From Enterococcus raffinosus (GTDB lineage: Bacteria; Bacillota; Bacilli; Lactobacillales; Enterococcaceae), in contig NZ_JAHLOS010000002.1 of the NCBI RefSeq assembly GCF_018917525.1, positions 124,001-188,000 on the forward strand: 64,000 bases of DNA, given 5' to 3'. The translations under genes were made by a program, and so were the position numbers. Under the pieces are notes generated by a model. That model did no database searches. It had not been told where the DNA came from and saw only the letters and a list, made by a program, of their open reading frames with translations. This document shows positions 42,098 through 48,994 of the stretch, in pieces. Within the stretch, counting starts at the first letter, position 1, and each line of letters opens with the position of its first letter.

Positions 42098-42306
42098 GAA
42101 ACATAATAACTGAATACGAGATGCCTCAGAACAATGAGGTAGAGGTCGCGAACCTTATTAACCCTATGGAGTGTAGAGACACGTTGAAATAGGTCTAGGA
42201 AGTTTCGCCGAAATGTACAAAATTCTCTTTATTTTGTATGTTGGGACGCAAGCGAATAACTTGCGGACTGTCTTAGCAGTGATGCTAAGTTGCGCTATGT
42301 TTTTGT
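42098..42306 (+). promoter_or_regulatory. Lysine riboswitch (L box)
   Basis: Closing stem AAACATA (near 42098) with TATGTTT (near 42298). Inside are the class hallmarks in order: GAGGTAGAGGTCGCGA, GTTTCGCCGAAATGT, TTGGGACGCAA, and GGACTGTC...AGTTGCGCTATG. Five-arm layout and spacing fit the lysine aptamer. Lysine binding should favour the downstream terminator and shut off the transporter. Confidence 0.9.
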
Positions 42307-42333
42307 GAGAGGGAACATCATCTTCTTATTATC

Positions 42334-42370
42334 TGCAAGCGGCCTTATACACGAATCGGCGGCTTTTTTT
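42334..42370 (+). terminator. Regulated terminator of lysine riboswitch
   Basis: AAGCGGCC...GGCGGCTT stem with one G-G mismatch, then TTTTTTT. Lies between aptamer and start codon. Confidence 0.75.
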
Positions 42371-42429
42371 GTTGCAGATTTTCAAAGACAGCCCTACCCA
42401 ATCTCGTGATTTCAAGAAAGGGAGAAATT

Positions 42430-44028
42430 ATGAATAGAAGAAAATTTTCAGTTATCGCACTCATCGCATTATTTATTTCATTTCTAGGAGCCCCATTAGT
42501 CACTCGGGCAGACGAAAAGACACCTGAAGGAGAATTACGGGTCGGCATGGAAGCTGGATACGCCCCTTTCAACTGGACACAAAAGGATGATCGGAATGGC
42601 GCCGTGCAGATTCAAGGCGATAAAGCCTATGCTGGCGGCTATGACGTACAAATGGCGAAAAAAATCGCTGATAAAATGAATCGGAAATTAGTCGTAGTCA
42701 AAACCGAATGGGACGGTCTATTACCAGCTCTTCAATCAGGTAAAATTGATGCCATCATCGCCGGGATGTCTCCAACGGCTGAACGACGCAAAGAAGTCGA
42801 CTTTTCTGATCCTTATTATGAATCACAATTAGTCATCGTCACGCGCAAAGACACTAAATATGCTAAAGCGACGTCAATTAAAGATTTTGCTGGCGCAAAG
42901 GTCACCGCACAATTAAGTACATTCCATTATGATGTTATTCCACAAATTCCGGATGTAAAAAAACAGGAAGCTATGGATAACTTTCCAGCAATGCGAGTCG
43001 CTTTAGAATCCGGCACCATTGATGGTTACGTCAGCGAACGACCTGAAGGCGTGACTGCTGAAAGCGTCAATCCAGATTTGAAGATGGTAGAATTCGATAA
43101 GGCAAATGGTTTCCAAACCAATCCAGAAGATGTTCAAGTTTCTGTTGGGATGCGCAAAGGTGATCCTGATATGGCGCAAGTCAATCAAACACTGACCGGC
43201 ATTTCACAGGACGAACGTGTTGAAATCATGGACCAAGCGATCAAAGACCAACCTGCTTCTGATGAAACACAAAGTTCTTCTGGTAAAAAGGAAAATGTAT
43301 TTGTTCGTATCTTAAAGCAAAATGGCTCCATGTTCCTACGCGGTACAGGGATGACCTTACTACTTGCAATCGTAGGGACAACCGTTGGGACTTTGATCGG
43401 CTTACTAATCGGAGTCTTCCGGACGATTCCTGAATCAGATAACTCCGCAAAACGTGGATTGCAGAAAGTTGTTGGCTGGTTACTAAACGCTTACATCGAA
43501 ATTTTCCGCGGCACACCAATGATCGTTCAATCAGCCGTAATCTATTACGGAATCGCTATGGCCTTTGGAATTGACTTAAATCGGACTGCTGCTGCTTTGT
43601 TCATCGTTTCAATCAACACCGGTGCTTACATGTCAGAAATCGTTCGTGGCGGAATCTACGCTGTCGATCAAGGACAGTTTGAAGCTGCACACGCTATTGG
43701 AATGACACATGGACAAACGATGCGCAAAGTAGTCTTACCGCAAGTATTACGGAACATTTTACCAGCGACTGGGAATGAATTAGTAATCAATATTAAAGAT
43801 ACCTCTGTTTTAAGTATCATTTCTGTTTCTGAACTGTTCTTCCAAGGGAAGTCTGCTGCTGGAACAAACTACATGTTCTTCCAGACCTACTTCATCATTT
43901 GTGTAATCTACTTCGTATTGACCTTCACGGCAACTCGTATTCTACGAGTAGTTGAGAAGAAAATGGATGGCCCTTCAGCCTATGTCCGTTTAGATGATGT
44001 TGATGTAGCCGTTGGCGAAGATAAATAG
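42430..44028 (+). CDS. Lysine ABC transporter, substrate-binding/permease fusion
   Basis: 532 residues from the ATG at 42430, after AAGGGAGAA. Signal peptide about 1-27, family 3 amino-acid-binding domain about 35-265 (GMEAGYAPFNW, GKIDAIIAGMSPTAERRKEV). A polar-amino-acid permease domain at about 290-515 includes the EAA loop EAAHAIGMTHGQTMRKVVLP. Binding protein and permease in one chain is common in Lactobacillales. Lysine specificity is inferred from the riboswitch. Confidence 0.93.
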   Translation: MNRRKFSVIALIALFISFLGAPLVTRADEKTPEGELRVGMEAGYAPFNWTQKDDRNGAVQIQGDKAYAGGYDVQMAKKIADKMNRKLVVVKTEWDGLLPALQSGKIDAIIAGMSPTAERRKEVDFSDPYYESQLVIVTRKDTKYAKATSIKDFAGAKVTAQLSTFHYDVIPQIPDVKKQEAMDNFPAMRVALESGTIDGYVSERPEGVTAESVNPDLKMVEFDKANGFQTNPEDVQVSVGMRKGDPDMAQVNQTLTGISQDERVEIMDQAIKDQPASDETQSSSGKKENVFVRILKQNGSMFLRGTGMTLLLAIVGTTVGTLIGLLIGVFRTIPESDNSAKRGLQKVVGWLLNAYIEIFRGTPMIVQSAVIYYGIAMAFGIDLNRTAAALFIVSINTGAYMSEIVRGGIYAVDQGQFEAAHAIGMTHGQTMRKVVLPQVLRNILPATGNELVINIKDTSVLSIISVSELFFQGKSAAGTNYMFFQTYFIICVIYFVLTFTATRILRVVEKKMDGPSAYVRLDDVDVAVGEDK

Positions 44029-44045
44029 TTTAAAGGAGGATCATT

Positions 44046-44789
44046 ATGAGTAGTATCATTGAAATCGAACATTTGAAAAAAAGCTTCGGCGATAACCTCG
44101 TCTTAAAAGATATCAGCATGAATGTCAATAAAGGAGAAGTCGTGACCATTATCGGCGCGTCTGGATCAGGAAAATCGACTTTCCTGCGTTGTATTAATTT
44201 ATTAGAAACACCCACAGATGGAAAAATCATGTATCGGGGGGAAAATGTTTTAACACCTGGATACAACTTGCCAAAATACCGCACTCATCTGGGAATGGTG
44301 TTTCAATCTTTCAATCTCTTCAATAACATGAACGTTTTGCAGAACTGTATGAGCGGTCAAGTGACGGTTCTTGGTCGCAAAGAAGAGGAAGCAAAAAAAA
44401 TCGCGTTGGAAAACTTGGAAAAAGTAGGCATGGATCGATTTGTCGATGCAAAACCTGCACAATTATCAGGTGGTCAAAAACAACGAGTTGCAATTGCTCG
44501 TGCTTTATCAATGAATCCGGAAGTCATGCTCTTCGACGAACCAACTTCTGCCCTTGATCCAGAAATGGTCGGGGATGTTTTACAGATTATGAAAAAATTA
44601 GCAGAAAGCGGCCTGACGATGGTCATTGTCACTCATGAAATGGCCTTTGCCAAAGAAGTTTCTGATCGCGTCATCTTCATGGACCAAGGAGTGATCGCTG
44701 AACAAGGAGCACCTGAAGACATTTTCGGTAATCCCAAAGAGGCGCGAACCAAAGAATTCTTACATCGGGTCTTACATCCGCAAGCATAA
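44046..44789 (+). CDS. Lysine ABC transporter ATP-binding protein
   Basis: 247 residues. Walker [10 protein letters not shown] near 36, Q-loop [11 protein letters not shown], signature [15 protein letters not shown] near 140, Walker [18 protein letters not shown] near 162. It resembles GlnQ-type ATPases. 17 bp after the permease fusion, with AAAGGAGG, so in the same operon and under the same riboswitch. Confidence 0.95.
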   Translation: MSSIIEIEHLKKSFGDNLVLKDISMNVNKGEVVTIIGASGSGKSTFLRCINLLETPTDGKIMYRGENVLTPGYNLPKYRTHLGMVFQSFNLFNNMNVLQNCMSGQVTVLGRKEEEAKKIALENLEKVGMDRFVDAKPAQLSGGQKQRVAIARALSMNPEVMLFDEPTSALDPEMVGDVLQIMKKLAESGLTMVIVTHEMAFAKEVSDRVIFMDQGVIAEQGAPEDIFGNPKEARTKEFLHRVLHPQA

Positions 44790-44831
44790 AAAAAGCGGCA
44801 GAAGTTTTCAGCTTCTGTCGCGATTTTTTTG
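44789..44831. terminator. Bidirectional terminator after lysine transporter
   Basis: GCGGCAGAAG TTTTCAG CTTCTGTCGC, flanked by A- and T-runs. The stop of the convergent gene (44808-44810) is in the stem-loop. Confidence 0.87.
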
Positions 44832-45413
44832 TCCGAATACCTTTTGGTAGTATTCATCTGCTTTACGATAAGAAACAACCCAAATACCGGAAACCAAAAA
44901 ACGACCAAAGATTCCGATTGGCGGAAAAATAAAAACACCTGCTAAAACAGCTAAATTGATCACCATCGATAGTTTGCTTCGCTGATCTCTTTTTAAAACA
45001 GTCGCCACGTGACTGGTAGGATTGTTAGCTTTAATCAACTGCCTTGATAATACACCATACGAAAAGCTCCACATCGTGAAAACTGCTACATAAGAAAATT
45101 CTGGCCAAAAATAGTCAGGATTCCGACCTACCCAACTAGTAACTGCCGGGCACAAAGTTAGCCAAAATAACCAAAAAATATTTGCCCAAATGACACGATA
45201 ATTTATTTTTTCAGCCATTTGCATCATCCGGTGGTGGTTCACCCAAATGACCGCAACAAAAACGAAGCTAACAACATAGGCGAACAAAGTATTGGTAATG
45301 CTCAACAAGGAAGCTAGTGATGGCGCGTCTGGTATCTGAATATCTAAAACCAAGACGGTCAAAACAATTGCAACGACCCCGTCTGTAAATGCTTCTAAAC
45401 GCGACTTTGTCAT
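44808..45413 (-). CDS. TMEM175-like potassium channel family protein
   Basis: 201 residues with about six hydrophobic segments. The N-terminal RLEAFTDGVVAIVLTVLVL (residues 4-23) matches the RxxxFSD motif that lines the pore in bacterial TMEM175 channels (formerly DUF1211). Probably a membrane potassium channel working as a tetramer. The adjacent Mga-type gene is divergent. Confidence 0.85.
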   Translation of the reverse strand: MTKSRLEAFTDGVVAIVLTVLVLDIQIPDAPSLASLLSITNTLFAYVVSFVFVAVIWVNHHRMMQMAEKINYRVIWANIFWLFWLTLCPAVTSWVGRNPDYFWPEFSYVAVFTMWSFSYGVLSRQLIKANNPTSHVATVLKRDQRSKLSMVINLAVLAGVFIFPPIGIFGRFLVSGIWVVSYRKADEYYQKVFGQKNRDRS

Positions 45414-45583
45414 TTTTTCACCTTCTTTCTTAGAATAGCATGAAAATTGTTTTTCTCTATATGATATTACTCACTTTTTATTGGTTAATAACTGACAGGT
45501 TTTGGCAAATAAAGTACAATAAAGAAGAAATATGCTTAAAAAAATTCAGATTAATGACCGAATTTAATAAAGGAGGAAAACAG

Positions 45584-47086
45584 ATGTTATATGAGGAACT
45601 TATGTTTGATGCGTCGCTCCTCTTGCGTTTTAATATCTTTAAATACTTAAACCAATCTACCAAAAAGATTTTAGCAATCAGTCAATTGTCAGAAGATTTA
45701 GATTTAAATTATCAGCAAAGCGTCATTGAATTGAATGAAATAGACCAAGAATTAGCAGAAATACGTCCGGATCACGAAACAATCATGATGCGAGCCGGCA
45801 AGCTGAATCTAGAAAATCTCAATGTCACCGTTGATGAATATCGTTATCACTTATTGCAGCAAGCTGTACCGTTTCAGTTCATCCTATACTTCTTAAATGA
45901 AGACAATCCAACAATCGAACAATTTTGTGAAAAGTATTTTGTGAGTCGTTCCACAGTTTCTCGGAAAATCGATAAATTGAAAAAGCACCTGAAACGCTTC
46001 AATATTCGCTTTACATATACAGAGGCCGGTATGTCCGGCGATGAACGCTTGATTCGTTTAGCCTTGTTTGATCTTTTATGGCTAGGAACTCGTGGAATTG
46101 AATGTCCAGTGGATGTCGACAAGCATCAATTAACTAAAATCATTGATACCTATAAAGACTATTTCCCGTTATCACGTACTTACTTCGGTACTCAAGAAAT
46201 CAAATTATTTACTAGCATTAATATGGTACGGGTAAAAAATAAGAAATTTGCTAAATATGATCCACGATACAATTTCTTGATGAAGGACAATCCGTATTAT
46301 GATTTCACATCATTACGTGATTTAGTCGATGTGCCAATGACGACTCGCCAATTGAAGGGCGAATCCAGTTTCATTTATTTCTTGGCTCACTATTCACCAT
46401 TTTATACGATTCGTGATGATCAAAGTATGAAACAAACCATCCATGATTTTGATACACGGCCAAATCCAGTAAATGATTTCGTAACAGAGTTTCAAAACTT
46501 TGCTAAAAAAGTTTTATTCCCGGATCGACCTGAAATAATGGATGATCCATTGGTTGTTTCGAATATGTTGAACATCACCTTTGGTTACTTTATTTTCCGC
46601 CAGCCATTCCCAAGCATGATTGAGCTGGTCTTAGATCCAAATGCTAAGCAAACCCGAGGCGAATATATTTTATTCCAAAACATTCAAAATTTCATGCAAA
46701 TGACGAAGGAAAATCCATCCTACAGCTTTATCAGTTCGGTTCATCCGATGATTACACGAGCCTTTAAACGCTTGTTATTGCCTTACTTTAATCAATTTCC
46801 TTACGCACACAACCTAAAAGTAGGGGTTGCATTAGAGCACAATGCGATTTTCGTTCGCGACCTGTATCGTTTTCTTGAGGACTTGCGCTTCATTGATGCT
46901 GAACCATACGATGTGTCATTGAAGGATGATTATGATTTGATCATCAGTTCTTCTTCCCTACTAAGAAAGGAAAAACCAAATATTCCATTGTTCCAATTGG
47001 ATTTTCCGTATACAAAAAATGAACTCGTTCCATTATATATAGAATTGCGTAATATTTACGATAAGAAAAACCGTGTTTACGAGTAA
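45584..47086 (+). CDS. Mga-family transcriptional regulator
   Basis: 500 residues from the ATG at 45584, after AAAGGAGG; the frame is open further upstream but has no site. The N-terminal third holds two helix-turn-helix regions (NIFKYLNQSTKKILAISQLS and FCEKYFVSRSTVSRKIDKLK near 115). The middle is PRD-like and the C-terminus EIIB-like, as in Mga, AtxA and enterococcal MafR. Such proteins are large-scale activators of surface and metabolic genes. Targets unknown. Confidence 0.85.
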   Translation: MLYEELMFDASLLLRFNIFKYLNQSTKKILAISQLSEDLDLNYQQSVIELNEIDQELAEIRPDHETIMMRAGKLNLENLNVTVDEYRYHLLQQAVPFQFILYFLNEDNPTIEQFCEKYFVSRSTVSRKIDKLKKHLKRFNIRFTYTEAGMSGDERLIRLALFDLLWLGTRGIECPVDVDKHQLTKIIDTYKDYFPLSRTYFGTQEIKLFTSINMVRVKNKKFAKYDPRYNFLMKDNPYYDFTSLRDLVDVPMTTRQLKGESSFIYFLAHYSPFYTIRDDQSMKQTIHDFDTRPNPVNDFVTEFQNFAKKVLFPDRPEIMDDPLVVSNMLNITFGYFIFRQPFPSMIELVLDPNAKQTRGEYILFQNIQNFMQMTKENPSYSFISSVHPMITRAFKRLLLPYFNQFPYAHNLKVGVALEHNAIFVRDLYRFLEDLRFIDAEPYDVSLKDDYDLIISSSSLLRKEKPNIPLFQLDFPYTKNELVPLYIELRNIYDKKNRVYE

Positions 47087-47095
47087 ATTGCTATT

Positions 47096-47147
47096 AAAGG
47101 CGAAGACAACAACTTCTATCAAGCTGTTGTCTTCGCCTTTTATTTTT
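47096..47147 (+). terminator. Terminator after Mga-family gene
   Basis: AAAGGCGAAGACAACA...TGTTGTCTTCGCCTTT, a very strong stem, then TATTTTT. Confidence 0.9.
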
Positions 47148-47320
47148 CATTTCATAAAATTATTGGGTTAAAGAATTATAACAACTTCTTTTAGTTAATA
47201 TAATTGGATTTTTTACACAAGTCTAAAATAATGATGTGAAAGTATATAAGTTTTAGTGAATTTTATTTTTTATAAAATTAATGGTTTCGCTAGTCTTTCA
47301 TCATATTTTATTCATAAGTA
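47148..47320. other. A/T-rich stretch before small-RNA repeats
   Basis: No gene or clear signal recognised. The 1.18-kb region 47087-48270 has no credible protein gene. Confidence 0.5.
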
Positions 47321-47337
47321 GTTGCTATTATATAAGC

Positions 47338-47417
47338 ATACCAACAAACAACCCTAACACTTTTTCATTTTTTAACTCCTTTGCTCGTCGGCCACCCACC
47401 GACGAGCTCTTTTTTTT
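47338..47417 (+). ncRNA. Repeated small RNA, copy 1
   Basis: Extended -10 TGCTATTAT (TATTAT at 47326-47331) sets the likely start near 47338. The first 45 nt are C/A/U-rich and unstructured: CATACCAACAAACAACCCTA, then ACACTTTTTCATTTTTTAAC and TCCTTTG. The 3' end is a terminator, GCTCGTCGG CCACCCA CCGACGAGC, and a T-run. The middle pairs perfectly with AAAGGAG-TTAAAAA-ATG-AAAAAG. The stem has G-C where the other three copies have A-T. Confidence 0.75.
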
Positions 47418-47535
47418 GAAAATAATTTATAATATTTCGGCCAAGTTAATTAATATTCAATTTCTTTATAAAACTTTTAATTTTCAAACAATCATCGTTC
47501 ACACTTTTTTCACATATCGTTGCTATTATATAAGT

Positions 47536-47613
47536 ATACCAACAAACAACCCTAACACTTTTTCATTTTTTAACTCCTTTGCTCATCGGCCACCCACCGA
47601 TGAGCTCTTTTTT
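47536..47613 (+). ncRNA. Repeated small RNA, copy 2
   Basis: Same layout: extended -10 TGCTATTAT (TATTAT at 47524-47529), identical anti-ribosome-binding-site core, terminator GCTCATCGG CCACCCA CCGATGAGC plus T-run. It differs from the other copies by GTATACC for GCATACC near the 5' end. Confidence 0.75.
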
Positions 47614-47753
47614 GTTTTGACTTGCTGTATAGTCATGTAGAAGCTTGAACTGCACAATCAAATGAAAAATATTTTTAAACTTCAATATATTAATGAAAAT
47701 ATCCGCATAAGAAATTAGCTGTTCTTTTTGATCTAGCTATTAATGAGTGATTC

Positions 47754-47923
47754 AACTTTATTTCGACCTACTTTTTTTACTCTTCTGCCAAGCTTCGTTC
47801 ATAAATAATTCACATCTCGTTGCTATTATATAAGCATACCAACAAACAACCCTAACACTTTTTCATTTTTTAACTCCTTTGCTCATCGGCCACCCACCGA
47901 TGAGCCCTTTTTTTGTTCTTTTT
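47754..47923. repeat. 170-bp direct repeat, first copy
   Basis: Begins AACTTTATTTCGACC and ends GTTCTTTTT. Repeated at 48010-48179 with exactly 256-bp spacing and few mismatches. Contains small RNA copy 3 and about 70 bp of upstream sequence, so copies 3 and 4 arose by a recent duplication. Confidence 0.9.
47836..47914 (+). ncRNA. Repeated small RNA, copy 3
   Basis: TATTAT at 47824-47829 within TGCTATTAT. Core identical to copy 1. Terminator stem 47881-47905 has loop CCACCCA, followed by CCTTTTTTT. Confidence 0.75.
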
Positions 47924-47947
47924 AACGATTAAAGAGACTAATAATAC

Positions 47948-47970
47948 TTATCCACAACCTCTGTGGATAA
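47948..47970. promoter_or_regulatory. Inverted pair of perfect DnaA boxes
   Basis: TTATCCACA (47948-47956) and TGTGGATAA (47962-47970), 5 bp apart, each a perfect match to the DnaA consensus TTATNCACA. Lies between small RNA copies 3 and 4. Could bind DnaA or be a plain dyad; no dnaA gene is nearby. Confidence 0.55.
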
Positions 47971-48009
47971 ATTCTATTAGTCTATGTGTTTACTGCTCTA
48001 TGTCTACTA

Positions 48010-48179
48010 AACTTTATTTCGACCAATTTTTTTTAATCTTCTGCCAAGCTTCATTCATAAATAATTCACATCTCGTTGCTATTATATAAGCATACCAACA
48101 AACAACCCTAACACTTTTTCATTTTTTAACTCCTTTGCTCATCGGCCACCCACCGATGAGCCCTTTTTTTGTTCTTTTT
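48010..48179. repeat. 170-bp direct repeat, second copy
   Basis: Second copy of the unit at 47754-47923, holding small RNA copy 4. Mismatches are confined to the sequence upstream of the -10 element. Confidence 0.9.
48092..48169 (+). ncRNA. Repeated small RNA, copy 4
   Basis: TATTAT at 48080-48085 within TGCTATTAT. Core and terminator identical to copy 3. Confidence 0.75.
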
Positions 48180-48228
48180 GATAGTGTGACAGCTTAGTGG
48201 GAATAGGTTTGAAATTCGATATAAAGAA

Positions 48229-48268
48229 AATAAGAGAGCCCCCGATTTTCAGGACGCCCTCTTATTTT
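48229..48268 (-). terminator. Terminator after ABC transporter operon
   Basis: AATAAGAG...CTCTTATT stem with GC-rich upper part, then TTTTC, on the minus strand. Confidence 0.75.
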
Positions 48269-48270
48269 GA

Positions 48271-48990
48271 TTAAACCTCCAACATTTTCTCTGCAATCTG
48301 AGCTTCACTTCCAGTGGTGTTGATTAATCGATCATAGATTTGACCGTCCTTCAAGAAGATGACCTCTTTAGCCGCCTGAGCAACTTTGCTGTCATGGGTG
48401 ATCATAACAATAGTGATGCCTAATTCTTGATTAATCCGCTGAAAAATGTTGATTACTTCAGCGCCAGCATTGCTGTCTAAATTTCCAGTTGGTTCATCTG
48501 CTAAAATAATTCGCGGCTGATTCATCAATGCTCGGCAAATCGCAGCCCGTTGCTTCTCTCCTACCGACAGTTCCTGAGGAAGCTTTTCCAATAGATGTTC
48601 AATTCGCAGCACTTGAAAGAATTGCTGCATTCGCTCTTCTGATTTTGTAACATCTTGCTTGTCCAAAATTGCGGGTAAAAGAATATTTTCCCGCACAGTG
48701 ATACTTTCCATCAAATTGAAATCCTGAAAAACGAAGCCAATCTTTCTTCTGCGAATGTCAGAAATTTCATCTGGAAAAAGTTCATGCGTTAGTCTTTCCT
48801 CAAAAAAGACATCTCCAGTGGTTGGTGGGTGCATCAGCCCCAATATTTTCAACAAAGTGGTTTTTCCACAACCAGAGCGACCCATGATACAAGTAAAATC
48901 GCCAGGGGCGATCAGCAAATCGATTCCCTTTAAGACTTCTTGCTGTCCATAATTTTTAGTAATACTTACGGCTTTTATAATTGGCGTCAT
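48271..48990 (-). CDS. ABC transporter ATP-binding protein, MacB/LolD type
   Basis: 239 residues from the ATG at 48990, after GGAGGTAA. Walker A GRSGCGKTT near 37, Q-loop FQDFNLMES, signature LSVGEKQR (Val in place of the usual Gly) near 142, Walker B IILADEPTGNLDS near 160. Type usually paired with FtsX-like permeases. It begins 5 bp after the permease stop, so one operon. Confidence 0.92.
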   Translation of the reverse strand: MTPIIKAVSITKNYGQQEVLKGIDLLIAPGDFTCIMGRSGCGKTTLLKILGLMHPPTTGDVFFEERLTHELFPDEISDIRRRKIGFVFQDFNLMESITVRENILLPAILDKQDVTKSEERMQQFFQVLRIEHLLEKLPQELSVGEKQRAAICRALMNQPRIILADEPTGNLDSNAGAEVINIFQRINQELGITIVMITHDSKVAQAAKEVIFLKDGQIYDRLINTTGSEAQIAEKMLEV

Positions 48991-48994
48991 TTGC

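Noticed and set aside
47281-47640. Open frame of 119 codons across small-RNA copies 1 and 2 with a repeated peptide
   Set aside because: No ribosome-binding site, composition follows the repeat, and copies 3 and 4 do not keep the frame.
47821-47890. Minus-strand mini-gene in the small-RNA repeats: AAAGGAG, ATG AAA AAG TGT TAG, and a 13-residue peptide if a -1 shift occurs
   Set aside because: The T-run and extended -10 support plus-strand transcription. The mini-gene is better explained as the mirror image of an antisense core that targets start regions.
47321-48170. CRISPR array
   Set aside because: Only four long copies at unequal spacing, each with a promoter-like element and terminator; no short repeats, uniform spacers or cas genes.
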